The notes beneath the pieces are model-generated. The model made no database searches and was not told where the DNA came from. It saw nothing but the letters and a program-made list of their open reading frames with translations. From Pseudomonadota bacterium (GTDB lineage: Bacteria; Desulfobacterota; WTBG01; JAPLJA01), in the NCBI GenBank assembly GCA_026388815.1, contig JAPLJA010000033.1, forward strand, positions 1-64,000: DNA of 64,000 bases, in the 5' to 3' direction. Positions 9,570-18,574 of the stretch are shown here, piece by piece. The position numbers and the translations under genes are program-made. Numbering within the stretch: position 1 is the first letter of the stretch; each line of letters opens with the position of its first letter.

Positions 9570-11033
9570 TTATTGAGCCTGTGTCTTGGACATCACCGCG
9601 TCAATGGACTGGTAAAAGGCCTCGATTACATTATGCTGATATTTCCCTACGGGCAAACCGTTGTAGATCACCGTAGTTTTCCCTTCAACCAGTGTTCGGG
9701 TGTAGGGCACAGACCAGTCTGGGTAGTCTACCGGATCTTCAAGGCTGAACTGCTTGAAGTTTTCGTAACACTTCATGGCATGATGGAACATCGTATCAGA
9801 GTTCTCGGCTAAGAACTCAATAGGCACAGCAATGGCGTAATCATATCCGTCATTAATCGCAGTCCAGTAGGCCCGGTTGGTGGAGAGATACTTCTTCTTG
9901 GGATCCCAGATCGGGTCGGCGAACTCATCCTGACAGGTTACCACATTGGTGCGGCTGAATTTATCCTTGTAGGTGGTAGCTAACATCTGCTTTACCTCTT
10001 CCACGACCCTGTTCCGGTAAGGTGGCCCAAGCTTGAGCCATGCCTCGTGCTTGAAGTAGTCCCAGGGCATGCCATGCACGGTTACTGCCACGGTCACGCT
10101 TACCCCCTTGGGGAGTGTGTCCAGCCGGTCCTTGAGCATATCCAGGTAAGCCTGGCGTAGAGGCTGAAAATCCCCTATCTGGGGTGCTATGATTACCTTT
10201 ATCTTTTTGCCGGGGTGGGAATGCCCCCACTCCTCTATGTACTCAAAGCAGTGACGGAAGCCCGAGTTGAAGTCCTCAAAGTGTGAATAAACGGGCATGA
10301 GGGAGGACAGGACGATGGTTTCACAGCCGGCATCCAGCAGTTCGTGGATCTTTTTCTTCATCTCGTAGTAGTACATATTGCTCTCTGCCCGGCACTCGAT
10401 TCCTGGATAATTCTGTTTCAACTGGTCAAAGGTTGCGTTGATTATCTTGAAACTCTCCTGCCAGTGGGGCAGTTTTTTCTGGACATTTATCCTGCCATAA
10501 TAAAGGATCCTTGCCTTATTGGCGACCTTTCCACACACTGATGGTTGTCCACCCAGGCGGCCCTTATAGATGAAATAACCATGGTCGAGGTAGAGTTGCT
10601 TGGAAGGAGGTTTCCAGAATACCTGTCCCTGCCTGTATTTTTCGATGTAAGGGATGCCATCATAATCACGGTCGTTTCCAAAGCAGTCTTCTAAGCGGGT
10701 GGGGACGAATTCCTTGCGCATATGAACATGAGCCGGATCCAGAAGAGATACTCCCGAGTCCTTCATGGCAAACTTGTTGGCTGGCCAGGGGACAATCACC
10801 TTAAAGATCTTCTGGACAATATTGTAAAAGAACGTATGACTGTGCTTCTCCGGCATAATCAGTCCGGTGACGAAAATGCCAACCTTGCCCACAGGCGTTA
10901 TGTCCTGGGTTTTGTAATATTCATAATAGTCAGGCTTTTGCGGCTGGTTCTTATACTTGAACAACCCATATCCCGCACCAATGAGCACCACCAGTATAAC
11001 CACAAGGCTAATCAGAAATTTTTTCATAAACAC
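9570..11033 (-). CDS. Membrane-anchored protein with ferrochelatase-like C-terminal motifs (paralogue 1)
   Basis: N-terminal TM helix (MKKFLISLVVILVVLIGAGYGLF); VTVHGMPWDYFK and CQDEFADPIWDPKKKYLSTNRAYW...PIEFLAENSDTMFHH resemble ferrochelatase HGxP and C-terminal blocks. Confidence 0.6.
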   Translation of the reverse strand: MFMKKFLISLVVILVVLIGAGYGLFKYKNQPQKPDYYEYYKTQDITPVGKVGIFVTGLIMPEKHSHTFFYNIVQKIFKVIVPWPANKFAMKDSGVSLLDPAHVHMRKEFVPTRLEDCFGNDRDYDGIPYIEKYRQGQVFWKPPSKQLYLDHGYFIYKGRLGGQPSVCGKVANKARILYYGRINVQKKLPHWQESFKIINATFDQLKQNYPGIECRAESNMYYYEMKKKIHELLDAGCETIVLSSLMPVYSHFEDFNSGFRHCFEYIEEWGHSHPGKKIKVIIAPQIGDFQPLRQAYLDMLKDRLDTLPKGVSVTVAVTVHGMPWDYFKHEAWLKLGPPYRNRVVEEVKQMLATTYKDKFSRTNVVTCQDEFADPIWDPKKKYLSTNRAYWTAINDGYDYAIAVPIEFLAENSDTMFHHAMKCYENFKQFSLEDPVDYPDWSVPYTRTLVEGKTTVIYNGLPVGKYQHNVIEAFYQSIDAVMSKTQAQ

Positions 11034-11237
11034 CCTCCCGTTGAACTTTTATTTTCAGATAGAAATATTAGGCATCAAATATTTTGGTATTAAAATAATA
11101 TATTCCAAAGTATCTTGTCAAGGATTTTTTGAGGTAAGAAACAGCGATGTATAATATAAATGTTGGACGAATGATGAGAAAATAGAAATGAGAAAAAACA
11201 CCTTGCATCTGTGTTGCGAAAGTGACACAATAATACA

Positions 11238-11495
11238 ATGAAAACTGCAGTCGTCCACGCGCGCATTGAGCCGCAAACAAAGCAAAAGGCGGAAGGGGTC
11301 CTTCGGAAACTTGGCCTTACTCCAACGGAGGCCATCCGTATTTTCTACCGGCAAATATCCCTCCGTGGTGGATTGCCTTTCCCGGTAGCGATTCCGAATG
11401 AGCTTACGGCGTCCACCTTAGAGAAGAGCCGTCGCGGCGAAGACATTCAGGAATTCAAGTCTTTAGAGGCAATGTTCAATAATTGGGAGAAATGA
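11238..11495 (+). CDS. dinJ: RelB/DinJ family antitoxin
   Basis: MKTAVVHARIEPQTKQKAEGVLRKLGLTPTEAIRIFYRQI is a RelB/DinJ ribbon-helix-helix; ATGA overlap with toxin. Confidence 0.9.
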   Translation: MKTAVVHARIEPQTKQKAEGVLRKLGLTPTEAIRIFYRQISLRGGLPFPVAIPNELTASTLEKSRRGEDIQEFKSLEAMFNNWEK

Positions 11496-11764
11496 AGAAG
11501 GTCTCGCAGACCAGGCAGTTTTCCCGGGATGTCAAGCGCATGCGGAAACGAGGGAAGGACCTGCACAAGCTGCAGGAGATTGTCAAGCTGCTGGCCGAGG
11601 GTACTCCGCTTCCAGCGTACCACAGAGACCATCCCCTCATGGGGCCGTGGCAGCCATCGCGAGACTGTCACATTGAAGCCGACTGGATCTTGATTTACAC
11701 TGCATATAGAGACTCGCTTCGTCTTGAACGGACCGGCACACACAGCGACCTTTTCAAGAGATGA
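11492..11764 (+). CDS. yafQ: YafQ family mRNA interferase toxin
   Basis: YHRDHPLMGPW...DCHIEADWILIYTAYRDSLRLERTGTHSDLF; ATG 11492 overlaps antitoxin TGA. Confidence 0.9.
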   Translation: MKKVSQTRQFSRDVKRMRKRGKDLHKLQEIVKLLAEGTPLPAYHRDHPLMGPWQPSRDCHIEADWILIYTAYRDSLRLERTGTHSDLFKR

Positions 11765-11893
11765 GATCTTCCAACAGCTCACTCCATCGGACGGCTGATA
11801 GCCACCGCTGACCCAAGTCTTTAGGTGTGAGCGAAATAAGAATAGCCGCTCCCCTTTCTGCTTGTAACTGAGCGAGGTATTAATCTTACCGAC

Positions 11894-13345
11894 TCATTTA
11901 CTCTGCCACTTGGATATCACCGAATCCAGAGACTGGTAAAAGGCTTCGACCACGTGTTTCTGGTACTTACCGACAGGCAAGCCATTATAGATAACCCGGG
12001 TTTTCCCCTGCACTAATTCCCGCGTAAAGGGGACTGACCAGTCAGGATAGTCTATGGGGGTGTCAATGTTGTACTGGTCGAACTTCTCATAACACTTCAT
12101 AGCATGGTGCATAAGGGTATCAGAGTTTTCTGATAAGAACTCAATCGGAAGGCCAATAGCATAGTCATATCCATCGTTAATGGCGGCCCAGTATGCCCGG
12201 TTGGTGGACAGATACTTCTGCTTGGGATCCCAGATGGGATCAGCAAATTCATCCTGGCAGATCACCACATTGGTGCGGCTGAACTTATATTTTGCCACTA
12301 ACTGCTTTACCTCTTCGTAAATCCTATCCCGGTAAGCAGGGGCAAGTTGAAGCCATGCCTCCCATTTAAAAAAGTCCCAGGGCATGCCATGGACAGTTAC
12401 AGCAACAGTCACGCTCGACCCCTCAGAGATTGTATCCAGCCGGTCCTTGAGCATTTCCAGAAAAGCCTGACGAAGTGGCTGGAAATTACCCATCATGGGT
12501 GCCATGATTACCTTGACCTTCTTATCCGGATGAGCCTGCTGCCATTCCTCTATATACTCAAAGCAGTGACGGAAACCGGAATTAAAATCCTCAAAATGGG
12601 AATAGAGAGGCATAAATGAGGAAAGGATAATAGTCTCGCAGCCTGCATCCAGCATTTCGTGGAGCTTCTTCTTCATATCGTGATAAAACATGTTCGTTTC
12701 TGCCCTGCACTCGATATCAGGGTATTTCTGTTTCAGCCGGTCAAAGGCTGCATTGATAACCTTGAAAGTCTCCTGCCAGTGGGGAAGTTTTCTCTGCTTG
12801 GTGCCGTGTCCGTAATAATAGAGTCTCGATTTATTTGCAACCTTACCGCAGAGTGAAGGTTCCCCGCATAGGCGTCCTTTATAAAGGAAATAGCCGTGGT
12901 CTAAGTAGATTCGAGACGAAGGGGGTACCCATACAACCTGTCCCTGCCTGTATTTCTCGATATAAGGTGTTCCGTCTAAGTCCCGGTCATTCCCAAAAGG
13001 ATCTTCAAGGTGAGTGGGGATGAATTCCTCGCGGGCATGAACGTGAGCCGGATCGAGGAGCGCTACGCCCCTGTCTTTAACAGCAAGCAAGTTAAAAGGC
13101 CAGGGGACTATTACCTTAAAGATCTTACGAACAATGTTGTGAAAAAACGCGTGGCTGTGATTCTCCGGCATGATCAGTCCAGTGACAAAGATTCCTGTTT
13201 TGCCTGCCGGCGTTGTGTCCTGTGTCTTAAAGACCTCAAAATAATCCGGCTTCAGGGGTCGGTTCTTGTACTTGAACAGCGCAAAGAGACCACCAGCCAG
13301 TACTACCAGCACTACCAGAATACCAATGACAATTCCCATAACCAT
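11894..13345 (-). CDS. Membrane-anchored protein with ferrochelatase-like C-terminal motifs (paralogue 2)
   Basis: Co-linear with 9570..11033 over the full length (TGIFVTGLIMPENHSHAFFHNIV.KIFKVIVPWP; VTVHGMPWDFFK; CQDEFADPIWDPKQKYLSTNRAYW). Confidence 0.6.
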   Translation of the reverse strand: MVMGIVIGILVVLVVLAGGLFALFKYKNRPLKPDYFEVFKTQDTTPAGKTGIFVTGLIMPENHSHAFFHNIVRKIFKVIVPWPFNLLAVKDRGVALLDPAHVHAREEFIPTHLEDPFGNDRDLDGTPYIEKYRQGQVVWVPPSSRIYLDHGYFLYKGRLCGEPSLCGKVANKSRLYYYGHGTKQRKLPHWQETFKVINAAFDRLKQKYPDIECRAETNMFYHDMKKKLHEMLDAGCETIILSSFMPLYSHFEDFNSGFRHCFEYIEEWQQAHPDKKVKVIMAPMMGNFQPLRQAFLEMLKDRLDTISEGSSVTVAVTVHGMPWDFFKWEAWLQLAPAYRDRIYEEVKQLVAKYKFSRTNVVICQDEFADPIWDPKQKYLSTNRAYWAAINDGYDYAIGLPIEFLSENSDTLMHHAMKCYEKFDQYNIDTPIDYPDWSVPFTRELVQGKTRVIYNGLPVGKYQKHVVEAFYQSLDSVISKWQSK

Positions 13346-13482
13346 CCTCCCGTTGAATAAATGTTATTATCCATCAGATTGAGTTTGAGTGAGTATATAG
13401 CAAAGACGATAAAAGAAATCAATTGAATAACAGAAAAAGGATTATCCTCAAAATGAAGACTGAAAAAGGTAATGGGGGAAGG

Positions 13483-14262
13483 CTATATCTGGTATTCCAC
13501 AGGCCTGATTCTCACCGGAATGGGCTTTATCCTTGAAGGCATGCATGCTGCTGATTCTTCCGGCTGCACCTCTTTTTCTTCTGCCTTTTCAATGAAGAAC
13601 TTTTTCCTGATCATCAAGGGTATCACACCGTCAGCCTGATTCTGCTCGCGGATGAACGTTCGGATTTCTTTAAGCTCCAAAGGTGTAACGACATCCTTGA
13701 GTTTTTTCAAAACCGTTTTAATGCACTGTTGATTGAACCTCTGGTAATACATAAGAGGGTTTAAAGTTTCAAAGATCATCCGTGTCCCTTTACCCGCCTT
13801 CATTTCTGTTGCAGTTTCCTTTAATATGGTAAGAAATATTACTGCTTTTTCCATGAGAGGTTCTGGCATAACCCGGAGCCACTCCTTTTTTATCTCCCCT
13901 TCTCTCACCTCACAGGAGTAGACAATGATTTTCAGAGATCCATGAATCAGCTTATATTCCATTGGTTCATTCACGTTCTTCCGCCATTTTTTTATAACGA
14001 ATCTTTTTCTGCCGTTCGTCGCTTCGAAATAGACCTCTTTAACCGGTTCACAATAGTCCCGTTCGCTGATTGTTGTACCCGGTATGGGCTTCAGTTCCTC
14101 CAGGTCATGTCCTTTATGTTTCACCATGAGAATATCGCTGTCGTCCAGAGGTTTTTCCATAAGTACACCTTCTTCTGAGAGGTCCTGGTATTCAGGATAC
14201 TTATCAAAAGGTGTGGAAGCAAATACCTCATTACAGCTTTTACAGTGATAGAGGTTAAACAT
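13483..14262 (-). CDS. Hypothetical protein with N-terminal CxxC
   Basis: 259-aa ORF starting MFNLYHCKSCNEVF; divergent from the 14379 regulator; no family recognised. Confidence 0.6.
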   Translation of the reverse strand: MFNLYHCKSCNEVFASTPFDKYPEYQDLSEEGVLMEKPLDDSDILMVKHKGHDLEELKPIPGTTISERDYCEPVKEVYFEATNGRKRFVIKKWRKNVNEPMEYKLIHGSLKIIVYSCEVREGEIKKEWLRVMPEPLMEKAVIFLTILKETATEMKAGKGTRMIFETLNPLMYYQRFNQQCIKTVLKKLKDVVTPLELKEIRTFIREQNQADGVIPLMIRKKFFIEKAEEKEVQPEESAACMPSRIKPIPVRIRPVEYQI

Positions 14263-14287
14263 ATTGGTTTTTCCTCCAAATTTCTAA

Positions 14288-14320
14288 ATATTGTGTTAGC
14301 AGATTCTATAAACACAATAT
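14288..14320. promoter_or_regulatory. Candidate operator: perfect 10-bp inverted repeat
   Basis: ATATTGTGTT (14288-14297), 13-bp spacer, AACACAATAT (14311-14320) in the divergent intergenic region. Confidence 0.6.
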
Positions 14321-14327
14321 ATATGTA

Positions 14328-14368
14328 TGTCAAGGAAATTTTTCTTGATGTGAAAATTTTTCTTGACA
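14328..14368. promoter_or_regulatory. Candidate operator: overlapping direct and inverted repeats
   Basis: AAATTTTTCTTGA at 14336-14348 and 14354-14366 (18-bp period), bracketed by TGTCAAG (14328-14334) and CTTGACA (14362-14368). Confidence 0.6.
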
Positions 14369-14378
14369 GGTAACTTAG

Positions 14379-14999
14379 ATGCGATTAGAATGTTCACGAT
14401 TTGAACACATAGAAGAACTAATGGATAGTGAGTCGCACCGCATTTACAAAATATTAGAAGAGATATCAGTTGATGAGAGTATTACCCAGAGAAAACTGTC
14501 CCGGAAACTGGGTATAGCCCTTGGATTAACCAATCTTTATCTTAAGAGGATGATAAAAAAAGGTTACATCATGGTCAAGGCCATGCCCCGAAATCGGATT
14601 GTTTATAACCTCACTCCTAAAGGCATTACAGAAAAGGGATTGCTCACTCTTGAGTACATGAAATACTCCTTCAACTACTATAGGGAGTTCAGAGAAAGGA
14701 TCAGGAAAGCCTTTCAACAGGCAAGTGAGAACGGCGTGAAGAAATTGGTATTTTACGGGGCGGGTGAAGTAGGCGAACTTGCCTATCTTACCCTGCAGGA
14801 GAACGGCATGGAGCTCGCAGGAGTTGTTGACGACTTCAAGGTAGGAAAAGATTTCTTTGGAAAAAAGGTGGTAGGGATTGAGTCCTTGAAGAATCTCGAT
14901 TTTGATAGAGTTTTAATTACTGCCCTTTCGTCAAAGGAAGAGATATACAAGAGGTTGGTCAACAGTGGTATTCACGAAGAAAAAATCATCCTCTTTTAA
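14379..14999 (+). CDS. Winged-helix (MarR-like, EPS-associated) regulator fused to a Rossmann/PglD-N-like domain
   Basis: N-terminal HTH (ITQRKLSRKLGIALGLTNLYLKRMIKKGYI), C-terminal KLVFYGAGEVGELAYLTLQENGMELAGVVDD. Confidence 0.75.
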   Translation: MRLECSRFEHIEELMDSESHRIYKILEEISVDESITQRKLSRKLGIALGLTNLYLKRMIKKGYIMVKAMPRNRIVYNLTPKGITEKGLLTLEYMKYSFNYYREFRERIRKAFQQASENGVKKLVFYGAGEVGELAYLTLQENGMELAGVVDDFKVGKDFFGKKVVGIESLKNLDFDRVLITALSSKEEIYKRLVNSGIHEEKIILF

Positions 15000-15001
15000 T
15001 T

Positions 15002-16306
15002 ATGAACATCATGCAGATCATTCCCTATTTCTATCCTGCCTGGGCTTATGGTGGGACACCGCGGGTGGTCTTTGACCTGTGCAAGGAAATGGTTAAACAG
15101 GGGCAGAACGTAACAGTCTATACTACGGATACATTGGATAAAAATACCAGAATTAATCAAGCCGTCAGCTATCAGCCATCAGCTATCAGCCATCCAAAAC
15201 CCGAACCCCTAACCCCTAATCCCGAATCCCGAGGCTCTCTTTTTCATTTTGATACTGAGATTGATGGAATAAAAGTAAGATACTTCAGAAACATATCCAA
15301 TCGACTGGCTTTCACCCAGAAACTCTTCTTAACGCCTGGCTTTACTTCTCTCATCAAAGAGGAATTAAGGAACACAGACATTGTCCACCTCCAGGAATAC
15401 CGCACCTTCCAGAATGTGGCTGCCTGGAAGGCATGTAAACAGAGAGGAATTTCTTATGTTATCTCAGCGCATGGGGCAATAATGAAAATCATGGGCAGGG
15501 AGAAGAGGAAGGGTCTGTTTGACATGTGCTTTGGACTCAGAATCATAAGAGATGCCAGGAAACTGATTGCTTTAACTGAGCTTGAGAAGAGGCAATACCT
15601 GGAGTTTGGGATTGAAGATAAAAAGATCGAGGTTGTCCCCAGTGGTGTTGATATTTCTCAATTTCATACTCTCCCACCAAAAGGTACATTTCGAAAAAAG
15701 TATGGTCTCGGAGACTACCCGGTGATCCTCTTTCTTGGGCGGATACACAGGATAAAGGGGATTGATGTCCTGATTGATGCATTTGCTGATTTGAGAAGAG
15801 AGGAACCTAAGGCAAAGTTAATTATCGCCGGGCCTGATGATGGATTTAAAAAGGATTGCGGATTGCGGAGTGCGGAGTGCGGATTAAAGCAGGTGGATTT
15901 AAGTAACAAGGTGGAAGGAGAAAAAGGGAAGGTTAGAGAGGCGGATGTGATATTTACCGGTATGGTGAGTGGGGAGGAGAAATTTTCTCTCTATGTGGAT
16001 GCAGATGTAACAGTCCTCCCATCACGTTATGAAAACTTTCCTTCTGTCCCTTTTGAGTCCCTCATGTGTGGAACGCCAGTTGTGGTAAGCGAAGCATGTG
16101 GAGTAGCCGGGATGATCAAGAATGCTGGGGCTGGTTATATAGCAAAAGCAGAAGATATGGGCGATTTGAAAGAAAAGATACGGGAAGTGCTGGACAATAT
16201 GGAAAAGGCCCGGCTCTCAGTAGAGAAGGGACAAGAGTTGGTCAAGGATCAATTAAACTGGTGCACTATTGCTCAAAAGATGCTTCAGGTTTACAAGGGT
16301 TGTTAA
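15002..16306 (+). CDS. Glycosyltransferase family 4
   Basis: YPAWAYGGTPRVVFDLCKEM, VPSGVDISQF, LGRIHRIKGIDVLI, SRYENFPSVPFESLMCGTPVVVSE. Confidence 0.92.
   Translation: MNIMQIIPYFYPAWAYGGTPRVVFDLCKEMVKQGQNVTVYTTDTLDKNTRINQAVSYQPSAISHPKPEPLTPNPESRGSLFHFDTEIDGIKVRYFRNISNRLAFTQKLFLTPGFTSLIKEELRNTDIVHLQEYRTFQNVAAWKACKQRGISYVISAHGAIMKIMGREKRKGLFDMCFGLRIIRDARKLIALTELEKRQYLEFGIEDKKIEVVPSGVDISQFHTLPPKGTFRKKYGLGDYPVILFLGRIHRIKGIDVLIDAFADLRREEPKAKLIIAGPDDGFKKDCGLRSAECGLKQVDLSNKVEGEKGKVREADVIFTGMVSGEEKFSLYVDADVTVLPSRYENFPSVPFESLMCGTPVVVSEACGVAGMIKNAGAGYIAKAEDMGDLKEKIREVLDNMEKARLSVEKGQELVKDQLNWCTIAQKMLQVYKGC
15161..15230 (+). repeat. Repeat-derived in-frame insertion in glycosyltransferase gene (1)
   Basis: gccgtcagctatcagccatcagctatcagccatccaaaacccgaacccctaacccctaatcccgaatccc; translated AVSYQPSAISHPKPEPLTPNPES. 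Confidence 0.75.
15852..15888 (+). repeat. Repeat-derived in-frame insertion in glycosyltransferase gene (2)
   Basis: ggattgcggattgcggagtgcggagtgcggattaaag; translated DCGLRSAECGLK; shares gcggattgcggatt with the intergenic sequence near 2695-2708. Confidence 0.75.
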
Positions 16307-16376
16307 AACTGAGTATCAAAACAACACCTTACTGATATAAATTTTTATTTTTTGTGAAGCAGGAGGTGTTAGTTTA

Positions 16377-16544
16377 ATGAAGCAAAGGAGTATATCTTGG
16401 AGTGGTCGAGGACACGATTATTCTGAAACCGAAATCAATGTCGTTGTCGAGGCCATGCGCAATGCAGACCCCCTCACGCAAGGAAAGTATTTAACTGAAT
16501 TTGAGAATAGATTTAGAAAATCTCCACAGAGGATAATTTTATAA
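16377..16544 (+). pseudogene. Truncated N-terminus of DegT/DnrJ/EryC1 aminotransferase
   Basis: 55-aa reading frame ...SWSGRGHDYSETEINVVVEAMRNADPLTQGKYLTEFENRFRK, then stop; no PLP-binding core. Confidence 0.7.
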
Positions 16545-16546
16545 CC

Positions 16547-18028
16547 ATGAACATCGCCTGCATTTGCTCGGTTGTGGATTATGTTTTACGCAAGAAACCT
16601 TTAGTCAACCAACAGTGTATTCCAATGGGAATCGCTTCGATTGCCACTGTACTCCAGCAGGCTGGACACGATATTGTCACCCTTGTATTTTCTCCGGTTA
16701 CCCCGATCGCCACAACCGTGCGTGATTTTATTGTGCGCACTCAACCGCGGCTATGCTGTTTGAGTGCGGTTTCAACGCAATTTCCAGTTATGCGGGCGGT
16801 AGCCGAGTCGATTAAGGCCGTGGACCCTTCTATTTACGTGATCATAGGCGGGCCCCATGCATCTCTGAATCCGGAAGCCACGATGAGCCACAAGGTTTTT
16901 GATGCGGTCTGTATCAGTGAAGGAGAACAAGCTTCAGTGGAGCTGGCGGCACAATTGGCCCATGGAATTTCGGAACCGTCCGGGATTCCTAATCTGTGGC
17001 TGCGAACTCTGGCATCTCCCGATGGCATTGAACGGAATTCGCCCCGGCCATTCATCGAAGATCTTGCCAATATTCCATCCATAAATCGCGAATTATGGGT
17101 GCCGCACGTTGCGGATATTAACTATATGCCATCAATTTTGCTCGGCCGCGGCTGTCCATATCGCTGTACCTACTGTTCGAACCATGCCATGGCAAAGCTT
17201 GCGACAGGTCGATATGTCCGCTTACGCCCGATTTCTCAAGTGATAGATGAATTGCGTGCCGTCACATTGCGCTTTCCCAACGTCCAAGCCATCTTTTTTG
17301 AGGTCGAGACATTGGGCGCCGATGTCGGTTGGACGATCACGTTATGCAATGAACTTACCGCCTTCAATCGTAACCGTGAAAAACCACTGCGTTTTGGATC
17401 AAACTTAGCCGCCGGCCGACATGTGCTCTCGAACGAACAGTTGTTTAATGCCTTTAATAAAGCGAACTTTACGTTTATGAACATTGGACTGGAGAGTGGT
17501 TCGGAGAGGATCCGTGATGAAATATTGCGGCGACCACAGTATTCTAATGCTGAGATTATCACTTTCTGCGAAAAATTGCGCTGGCGGGGAATCAACGTGA
17601 ATCTTTTTGTACTGATAGGCATACCGACAGAAACACCTCATGACTGGCAGAAAACTATTGACGTCATTCGTGCGTGTCAACCGCAGTTCGTACTTAGCTC
17701 AATTTTTCATCCCTATCCGGGCACTGATTTGCATCATTACAGTCAGGTGCATGGATTATTGAGTGAGAAAGTTGAGACAGGCAAAATTGAAAGGCGCTCT
17801 TCCTTCCTGCGTCTGCCAGGCTTTTCACCGCGTCGGATCCAACGCGAATATTTGTTGCTGCCATGGGGCATTTTCCACGACCGCTGGCCGAAGCATCGCG
17901 TGATCGCGCAAATCGTGAAAAATTATATTAGCCTAAATCCGCGTCTCGATGCTTTTTGCCGCTATTTATTCAATTCAAACTCGGTCATGCGAATGATTTT
18001 GAAGCGGTTGAGCAACTATAATAACTGA
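16547..18028 (+). CDS. B12-binding domain radical SAM protein
   Basis: VIIGGPHASLNPEATM and LGRGCPYRCTYCSNHAM. Confidence 0.92.
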   Translation: MNIACICSVVDYVLRKKPLVNQQCIPMGIASIATVLQQAGHDIVTLVFSPVTPIATTVRDFIVRTQPRLCCLSAVSTQFPVMRAVAESIKAVDPSIYVIIGGPHASLNPEATMSHKVFDAVCISEGEQASVELAAQLAHGISEPSGIPNLWLRTLASPDGIERNSPRPFIEDLANIPSINRELWVPHVADINYMPSILLGRGCPYRCTYCSNHAMAKLATGRYVRLRPISQVIDELRAVTLRFPNVQAIFFEVETLGADVGWTITLCNELTAFNRNREKPLRFGSNLAAGRHVLSNEQLFNAFNKANFTFMNIGLESGSERIRDEILRRPQYSNAEIITFCEKLRWRGINVNLFVLIGIPTETPHDWQKTIDVIRACQPQFVLSSIFHPYPGTDLHHYSQVHGLLSEKVETGKIERRSSFLRLPGFSPRRIQREYLLLPWGIFHDRWPKHRVIAQIVKNYISLNPRLDAFCRYLFNSNSVMRMILKRLSNYNN

Positions 18029-18076
18029 AAAAGTTATTCGATGGTTGATTTATGAAAACTTTACAATTCTAAAAAA

Positions 18077-18571
18077 ATGAAAAAGACATTACGAAAAAAT
18101 TGGACGATCGCCTTGGAAGACATCGCGTTAGTTGTTTATGATTTTGATGGGGTGATGACAGATAACAGAGTTATCCTTTCTGAAGATGGTAAGGAAAGCG
18201 TAATAGTTAATAGATCAGATGGTTTAGCCGTAACTATTTTAAAGAACATGGGAGTTCGTCAGCTTATTCTTTCAAAGGAAAAAAATTCAATTGTATCGGC
18301 CAGAGCAAATAAGCTTGGACTCCCGGTTTTGCAAGGAATTGATAACAAAGAGTTGATTCTTCAACGATATTGTCAAGAAAATAACCTGCCTATTGATAAA
18401 GTTGTATTTGTTGGAAATGATTTAAACGATATTTGTTTAATGCGTATTGTAGGCTTCCCTTTGTGTCCGGCAGATGCTTATCCTGAAGTTAAAATCGAGT
18501 CAAAGTTCATTATTGCGGCAAATGGCGGATGTGGTGTCGTTAGAGAGCTTCTCAATCATTTAAGAAAGTAA
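18077..18571 (+). CDS. KdsC-like HAD phosphatase
   Basis: VVYDFDGVMTDNRVILSEDGKE, FVGNDLNDICLM, NGGCGVVREL. Confidence 0.9.
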   Translation: MKKTLRKNWTIALEDIALVVYDFDGVMTDNRVILSEDGKESVIVNRSDGLAVTILKNMGVRQLILSKEKNSIVSARANKLGLPVLQGIDNKELILQRYCQENNLPIDKVVFVGNDLNDICLMRIVGFPLCPADAYPEVKIESKFIIAANGGCGVVRELLNHLRK

Positions 18572-18574
18572 TGG

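Noticed and set aside
9372-9812. 146-aa plus-strand ORF
   Set aside because: Overlaps the end of the SPASM gene, the bidirectional terminator and the 3' end of the ferrochelatase-like gene; no recognisable protein.
10722-11093. 123-aa plus-strand ORF antisense to paralogue 1
   Set aside because: An equivalent antisense ORF (13010..13360) exists opposite paralogue 2 simply because the genes are paralogous; composition is consistent with a shadow frame.
11068-11354. Three overlapping minus-strand ORFs opposite dinJ
   Set aside because: Antisense to a confident antitoxin gene and mutually overlapping; no family resemblance.
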